Assembly (NCBI RefSeq): GCF_016920785.2
Contig: NW_024609884.1
Location: 81,633,346-81,697,345 of the forward strand
DNA length: 64,000 nt
From: Ixodes scapularis
Lineage: Eukaryota; Arthropoda; Arachnida; Ixodida; Ixodidae
Reading direction: 5' to 3'
Made by a program: the position numbers and the translations under genes. Below the pieces are notes generated by a model. That model did no database searches and was not told where the DNA came from. It was given only the letters and a program-made list of their open reading frames with translations. Positions 59,046 through 64,000 of this stretch are shown here, piece by piece. Positions within the stretch are counted from its first letter, which is position 1. Each line of letters opens with the position of its first letter.

Positions 59046-59360
59046 TGACTGTTGATAGGAGTTGGCAGGTTGACATGCTCAGCACACGCAGCCGCTAATT
59101 TGTCCATGGCTGCATAGCCTTCAACGCCGGCTGTTCTCGCAAGCTTTCCTGGCGGCTGTTGATGATAGGAGTTTGCAGGTTGACAAGTTCACCACACACA
59201 ACTGCTGACTTGTCCATGGTTGCATAGCCTTCATTGCCAGCTGTTCTCACGAGCTTTCCTAGCGGCTGTTGATGAGAGGAGTTTGCAGTTTGACAAGCCC
59301 GCCGCACACCGCTGCTATCTTGTCAATGGTCACGTAGCCCTCATCGCCGGCTCTTTTCAT
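59046..59360 (-). repeat. Triplicated C-terminal segment of the transposase gene
   Basis: Three imperfect direct copies of about 115-120 bases (near 59050-59122, 59153-59243, 59270-59360). Each encodes a version of G-x-E-G-Y-x-T-x-D-K, then V-C-G-x-L-V-x-L-Q-T-P. Only the first copy in reading order is in the 505-aa protein; the others follow its stop codon. Confidence 0.75.
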
Positions 59361-60546
59361 GAAACTTACCGGCAGCTCAGTCTGGAATAATCTAAAAACT
59401 TTCAGCTTTCGTATTGCTCTCTCAACATGGATGCGGACGCTGGAGAGTTTCCTTGACGCAGTGACTTCAGCTCCAGGTAGTTGGGTGCGCTTCTTTGTTA
59501 GTGGGGGCATCAAAAGGGTTGCGCCTCGAGCTGCAAACATGTCTTCACAGCGGAACCCTCTGTCAACAAGATAGACATCTCCCTCTTCAACCATGTCAAG
59601 TAGTCCACTGTGTAAGGTTAGCTCCTTGTCGGAAACCCTGCCCCCCCCCCCCCCCCCCCCCCCCCAGGCTTTCGAAACAAACGTGATTGCTCCTGACGGG
59701 GATACCACAACAAGCAGCTTGATGGTATTGTGGTGTTTGTAGCTGGAAAAAGTTTGGCTTCTGGCCTTCATTACAGCTGGTCTCTGGATAAATACTTCCG
59801 TGCAGTCAATTATTCCCCTGACATGGTCAAATAATGGGTTTCGAAATGCTCGAGGACGATGGGTTTGAATCGACCGTCGAGATGGCCAGATGATGAACTT
59901 CTTGAGATTCTCTGCCAAAACGTCGAGCCACGTGTGGAAAATTACACTTACAGTGCATGCTGAGATGCCAAATCGACATGCCAGGTCTTGTGTCAGAAGA
60001 CCTAGTCGCAGTCGCATGAGCACTAGGATCAGTTGCTGCTCTGGATCTAGGCATGTCCTGTGTAGTGGATTCCAGATGGACAGCACAAACTGCAGCAAGG
60101 CATTAAACATGGCTGTAGACACTAGCCCCGTGTAAAATTTCACAGTCTTGTCAGACTGCATGACTGTGCTTTTGGTAACTTCCGGAAGGTTGGGTGGCTT
60201 CTTTTCCTCCTCAAGCTCAGCAATCTTCTTTTTAGCGACTGCCAAGTCCTGTTCCATACAAATGATGCGCTCTTTTAATGATTTGTTCTCCAAAATCTGG
60301 TTTGAGATGTCCTGTAGAGTAAGTGTTGTTTCTGTCATTGCGTCACAGGCCTTTTGAACATTGTCCTCGTGGCCAACACTCTCAATGGTGACTGTTGGAG
60401 GGCCAGGGTCCACTGCAGGGGGGCCACTTGGCGCATGCTTGTTCTTAGCACGCTGGTACCATGCGATCTTCTGCACGAGGTTCCCTCGAACACGATAAGG
60501 GATCAGTGTAGGGACATAGTCAGGATGACTTGCATCAGAAGATGGC
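59259..60546 (-). CDS. THAP-DDE transposase exon 2: catalytic domain
   Basis: 1288 bases from acceptor TTTCAGGCAG to TAG at 59261..59259. It carries the coiled coil, the helix-turn-helix and the DDE triad. The frame remains open through the 25-G tract, since the tract length keeps the downstream VSDKELTLHSG in frame. Confidence 0.87.
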
Positions 60547-61832
60547 CTGCCTGAAAGACATAAATGTACAGACATTACAAAATACACGCAAGCGTGCAGT
60601 GGAAACAGTAACAGTTGTATATTAACTCTGCAGAAGAGTTGTACAATAAACAAATTGTGGGGAGGGGAAACCGCTGAGAACATGTTGATAGAATTTCCTT
60701 CATTGAACAAGGGCAAAGGAGTAATTTATGACACAAATTCATGTTACTTAAAAAAAAAAGTTACGGTAGAAAGTGACACACCCTTGCGTTTTATGCCAAT
60801 TTTTTACTGTTTTTTGTGTCATGGACACACGCACGTGAGGAAATTTTTACGTGTGTAATTTAAAATGCGGTGGCCTAGCTGCTTTCCTACGTATGCTTTA
60901 GTTTTCCCAAACAGGAGCAGTGCAATGTTGCACACGAAGCCACATAACACAACCTCAAACTAGGCTCCGATCGAGGTTCTTTTGGACAGCAGCTGCATCA
61001 GGGGGAAGTGCGTCGCCCAGCTTGTCAGCGCTTTCGGTCTAAGCGCTTATCCTCTAGCGAACGCACAGGCGAAATCCGAGATGCACTCGTCCCTAGCTTT
61101 AGCTACTATCGAAAACCACCTGGAAACGGAGTCGGATACACGAACGGATGATTTTTCAGCGCACCATAAGTGCCCGATGGCTCCTGACGCGGCCTCGACC
61201 ATCTAAAGACAACGAATACGTCCCCATAATCTGGCATAGTCCGCGATAGTAACTTCTTGAGCCATCAAGCAGCAGTCTTAAGGGGTGTCCAAACAGGACA
61301 CTACAAAACGCAAGACTCCGACAAATCGTGAAAATTGAAGCGGACGCGCCCGCTTCGCGCCCGCTTCAATTTTCACGATTTGTCGGAGTCGTGCGTTTTG
61401 TAGTGTCCTGTTTGGACACCCCTTTAGCCTTCGAAATTAGTCAGGGTCCATTAAACGCGGCTAAGCCGGCTGACTCACGATTGCACTCCCGAGCATCTCG
61501 GGCGATGTTACGGGACGCTTGTTTGCGTGCGAAATGTTTCGCAACGCTAACGTTCAAGACACCGAACCCGTGGCAGGGGATGATAAAATCTAAATTAAAT
61601 ACTTGCCTTGAACGAAGTGGGCAGAACAAATCTGTGAGCTCTTAATAGGCAGCCAATTGTCCCGTCGTACCGCAGCGATCCAGGCTTTCCTTCTCTCGGT
61701 TTCTGTGGAGAACCTAAATGTTCGCACTTGCGAAAGAAGGTTCGTTCCAGATCTCAGACTGCACCCTGGTACAACGCAGCAAGGCCCACGTCGTGCACGG
61801 TTCAAGGGAGATGACTTACACGCCGAAAACAT
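59259..61832 (-). CDS. THAP zinc finger - coiled coil - DDE transposase (PIF/Harbinger-ISL2EU-like), 2 exons
   Basis: Join in minus order 61832..61603 and 60546..59259, 505 aa, no internal stop. Seen: a THAP C2CH finger at residues 1-77 (Cys19, Cys24, Cys69, His72, with Trp51). Then a Pro-rich linker, a coiled coil (about 154-193) and a helix-turn-helix (about 242-291). The DDE_Tnp_4-type catalytic core has Asp324 in IIDCTEVF, Asp405 in YLVDRGF and Glu452 in HVERAIRKLK. Role: DNA binding and cleavage/strand transfer for a cut-and-paste transposon. The acceptor used (CAGGCAG/GCC) is the one that keeps frame and gives the usual THAP continuation. Odd: a 25-base poly-G run extends Trp-Gly-Gly to eight glycines (residues 372-379) between the first and second catalytic Asp. 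It is convergent with the YqaJ nuclease gene. Inference: both belong to one autonomous element. Confidence 0.85.
59641..59665. repeat. Poly-C tract, 25 bases, inside the transposase gene
   Basis: Reads as G25 on the coding strand and encodes most of an eight-glycine run. Confidence 0.95.
61280..61434. repeat. Foldback element upstream of THAP exon 1's donor
   Basis: Almost perfect 155-base palindrome with AAGGGGTGTCCAAACAGGAC ends and GAAGCGGGCGCGAAGCGGG-type centre. Lies in the intron of the DDE transposase gene. Confidence 0.9.
61603..61832 (-). CDS. THAP-DDE transposase exon 1: THAP finger
   Basis: 230 bases from the ATG at 61832 to donor AA/GTATTT, leaving in phase 2. It encodes a full THAP domain: CCVVPGC, then FRFSTETERRKAWIAAV, then ICSAHFVQGK. 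The frame stays open upstream to 62081, but the first residues there look like translated tandem repeat, so the internal ATG is preferred. Confidence 0.82.
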
Positions 61833-62547
61833 CGTCCGCACTCCGAATACGCGCACGAAACTGAAGAAACCGGAAGTTTCTTGGGAGCACATCCGGTTGG
61901 CATACTCTAGCGCGCCCCGCGACTCCAGCGACCTATAGGGGGCGCCACTGTAGGACGCTGATCTCACTACCCCTCTGCTTCGACTACGGTAGTGGTTATG
62001 GCGTACGCCAAAATCAATACCGTAGTCATTTCGGCGTACGCCATAGTCAATACCGTAGTCTTTTTCGGATACCCCAAACACACTACCCTTACGCCAAATT
62101 CAATACCTTGAATAACGTCGGTTCAGCAGGGGTTGAGCCAGTTGAGCTCCGCATTTCGCTAAAACTGGCGGAAGTAACTTTCTGCAGCAAAATACCCTGA
62201 TTGTTTGTTGTTGTTTGTATGAGCAGCGGAACGCGCGCGGCAGGCGTTGTTAATTTTGATTAGCGTTGATACGGCTGACGGCACAAGCAAGGAAGCTTGG
62301 AGTGATTCTGTGTGAATGTGATTCGACATCGCTTCTTTCTGTTTCTTCGATCGTGGTGCAAATGCAGGTGCCCGACTCCCGAACGATTCGAAGGCAAGAG
62401 TGGTAGCCCACCTGTCCGCTGGTCTCAATCGCATGCACTGTCGTCATTTTGGGCACATCGGAAGAAAATAAGACGCTCACTATTTTAAATAGCGTGCGAT
62501 CGGCCTGTCTAGGTTCTGGCGACACCGTTTCAGGCTGTATATGAGAA

Positions 62548-62690
62548 AATTTAGCCACTACAGTACGACTGCTAGCCTGGGGTATGTGCCTCACAACAGA
62601 TCGAAACGCGGTGGGGGTGGGGATCCCTGGCAGCGGGACCTTTCGCTGTACGAGCTGCGGTGCGCTAACACACTCGACCTCCGATACCCC
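62548..62690 (-). repeat. tRNA-derived SINE, copy 4
   Basis: Minus strand: GAGTGTGTTAGCGCACCGCA (A-box side), AGGTCCCGCTGCCAGGGATC (B-box side), then the shared CAGGCTAGCAGTCGTACTG tail. Confidence 0.6.
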
Positions 62691-63154
62691 CTTGGGTCAC
62701 AGCGCTTGCTGAAAGAAGTTTGGATCGTTTTACGCAGATTTTGCAGTGCGTACGAGACGCACAACTGCTACGTACTACGTCCTAGATGCCCAAACTGAGG
62801 CTCGCTACTTGTGCGCGGCTCTCATAATCTGGAGAACAGTATGCTCGCCATGAAAATGTTGCAGTGAGAAGTACGGAAAAGTAATATTATAACAGTAGAG
62901 TATTTAAAACTGGCTTGCATTGTCACTGAACATATGAAAACAAAACTGATTAGGAATGCCAATCAGGCAATCAGATCGGGTAGGAATGTGATATAATGTG
63001 CTCAAGTTACGTGTGAAGTTGAGTCGGCACAGGAATTCAAACTTGTTGGCCCCGCCCCCGCTCCTAAATTCTTCCAATGTTGCTGGCAGTTTTTTTTTTT
63101 TTATTATTATTATTGTAACTTCAAAGGTCCCAACAGGGGCATTACATAAGGAGC

Positions 63155-63172
63155 GGGGGGGGGGGGGGGGGG
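63155..63172. repeat. Poly-G tract, 18 bases
   Basis: Uninterrupted G18; similar tracts at 9501-9517 (C17) and around 31902-31922 (G-rich). Confidence 0.95.
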
Positions 63173-63509
63173 AAGTACATAAAAAATACAAAAGATCAAC
63201 ATATGAACAGACAGGTGGCTGGCACCTACAGTGCTGGTGAGTAATATAAACAGTGAGAACAAGTGTGTGTGAAATAAAACTGGTACATAAATACACTAGC
63301 TAAAAGAGTAATCGAAGCATTGTGGAACAAGACGGGGTCACCTATTGCCGGGCAGAACCAGGGTAATCACCGACTCGCACCAAGCATACCAGAGCTTCCA
63401 GTCGGGCTTGGTGTCCTGAAAAGCGCTGCAGGTGCTCAAAAACAAAAGACCCCCAAAGGAGCCCATAGAATTTGAATGGGTACCTGCCCACTCCGTGGTA
63501 GAGGGCAAC

Positions 63510-64000
63510 AAACTTGCTCACCAGCAGTCCTGCGCGCTGACTTACCGGGCCACAGCCATGGAAGAGGTACAGGACCAACCCATGGTGACCTAAAAGGAAA
63601 TACTAGTCGCACTCTACTGCAAGGATAGGCGAAGACTGCCAGCCCCGCATCCTAAGCTAACGCTGGAGGAACAGGTAGCGTATAGGCAAATTCAGTCGGG
63701 GTCCTTCCCCCACCCCCTTTTACTCAGTCGCATATGTTCCCCACTCAATACAGTGGGAACTGCCCAGTGTGCCACGAGATAGGAACCCTCCGTCACAAAA
63801 TAGGCGAGTGTAGATTCAATCAAGACCACCCACTACCCCCACCCTTCCCCCTGTAGAGCGATGGGAGAACTTGCTGTCCAGCCCCGCCCTGGAGAATCAG
63901 CTTCAATTGGTCAATAGGGGCCAGGCAGACAAGGAAGCATATAGGATCTCGTGAAGAGGGAAGCCCTTCCATCCGGCAGAGACCATCGTGCTGAAATGCT
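63510..64000 (+). pseudogene. LINE ORF2 C-terminal fragment, running off the right edge
   Basis: Frames on the plus strand encode PHPKLTLEEQVAYRQIQSG and SFPHPLLLSRI followed by a Cys-containing segment. This is the conserved C-terminal block after the RNase H region of I/R1-type tick LINEs as I remember them. Stops and shifts are present. Confidence 0.5.

Larger units (their letters stand above)
61833..63500. other. Upstream of the transposase gene to the right-edge LINE
   Basis: 61985-62065 has two tandem units of about 35 bases containing GCGTACGCCA and TCAATACCGTAGTC. 62.1-62.5 kb is unremarkable, a SINE follows, then an AT-rich stretch and a poly-G tract. No gene seen. Confidence 0.5.

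Noticed and set aside
61590..62081. 163-codon frame proposed as the start of the THAP protein at 62081
   Set aside because: The upstream 80 residues translate the tandem GTACGCC/CCGTAGTC repeats (Y-G-I-D, R-x-N-D-Y); the internal ATG at 61832 gives a normal THAP start.
1..64000. CRISPR arrays, operons, bacterial-type promoters or ribosome binding sites
   Set aside because: The sequence is clearly eukaryotic nuclear DNA (spliced genes, LINEs, MITEs); repeated spacers of CRISPR type are absent.

Overview
This is a eukaryotic nuclear window, most likely from a hard tick (Ixodida). That assignment is inference. It rests on intron-rich genes with GT-AG introns of 1.6-23 kb, a very high load of DNA-transposon and LINE debris, tRNA-derived short repeats, and LINE/Gag protein fragments that resemble tick elements as I remember them. 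No rRNA, CRISPR or bacterial features were seen.

Region 1 (about 2.4-47.15 kb, minus strand) is one long host-type gene whose 3' end lies beyond the left edge. I reconstruct seven exons (47035..46987, 23584..23500, 19313..19247, 14928..14777, 10678..10626, 9016..8892, 2645..2462). All intron phases agree (1,2,0,2,1,0, leaving in phase 1). They encode about 238 residues: a signal peptide, an LCCL domain and one fibronectin type III domain. The introns hold most of the repeats: palindromic MITEs, foldback elements, a 138-bp satellite (32.9-34.66 kb), a dead LTR-retrotransposon gag (27.7-28.9 kb), a dead THAP/P-element-like transposase (16.9-18.8 kb) and a degraded minus-strand LINE (39.8-45.8 kb).

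Region 2 (about 47.8-48.5 kb, minus) is a dead mariner/Tc1-type transposase.

Region 3 (about 48.77-61.85 kb) holds two convergent, intron-containing, apparently intact genes. One is a plus-strand SWIM zinc finger + YqaJ nuclease + PHD finger protein (554 aa, four exons). The other is a minus-strand THAP + coiled coil + DDE transposase (505 aa, two exons). Together they look like an autonomous eukaryotic DNA transposon of the PIF/Harbinger-ISL2EU kind. Two nearly identical 2.84-kb non-autonomous elements sit in opposite orientation in introns 1 and 2 of the nuclease gene, bracketing the 130-bp SWIM exon.

Region 4 (62-64 kb) has SINE-like repeats, a poly-G tract and the 3' part of a second LINE.

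The strongest results are the LCCL-FN3 gene, the transposase/nuclease pair, and the inverted twin transposons around one exon. Exon models were made by eye from splice signals, phase agreement and domain continuity; no transcript data or database search was available.
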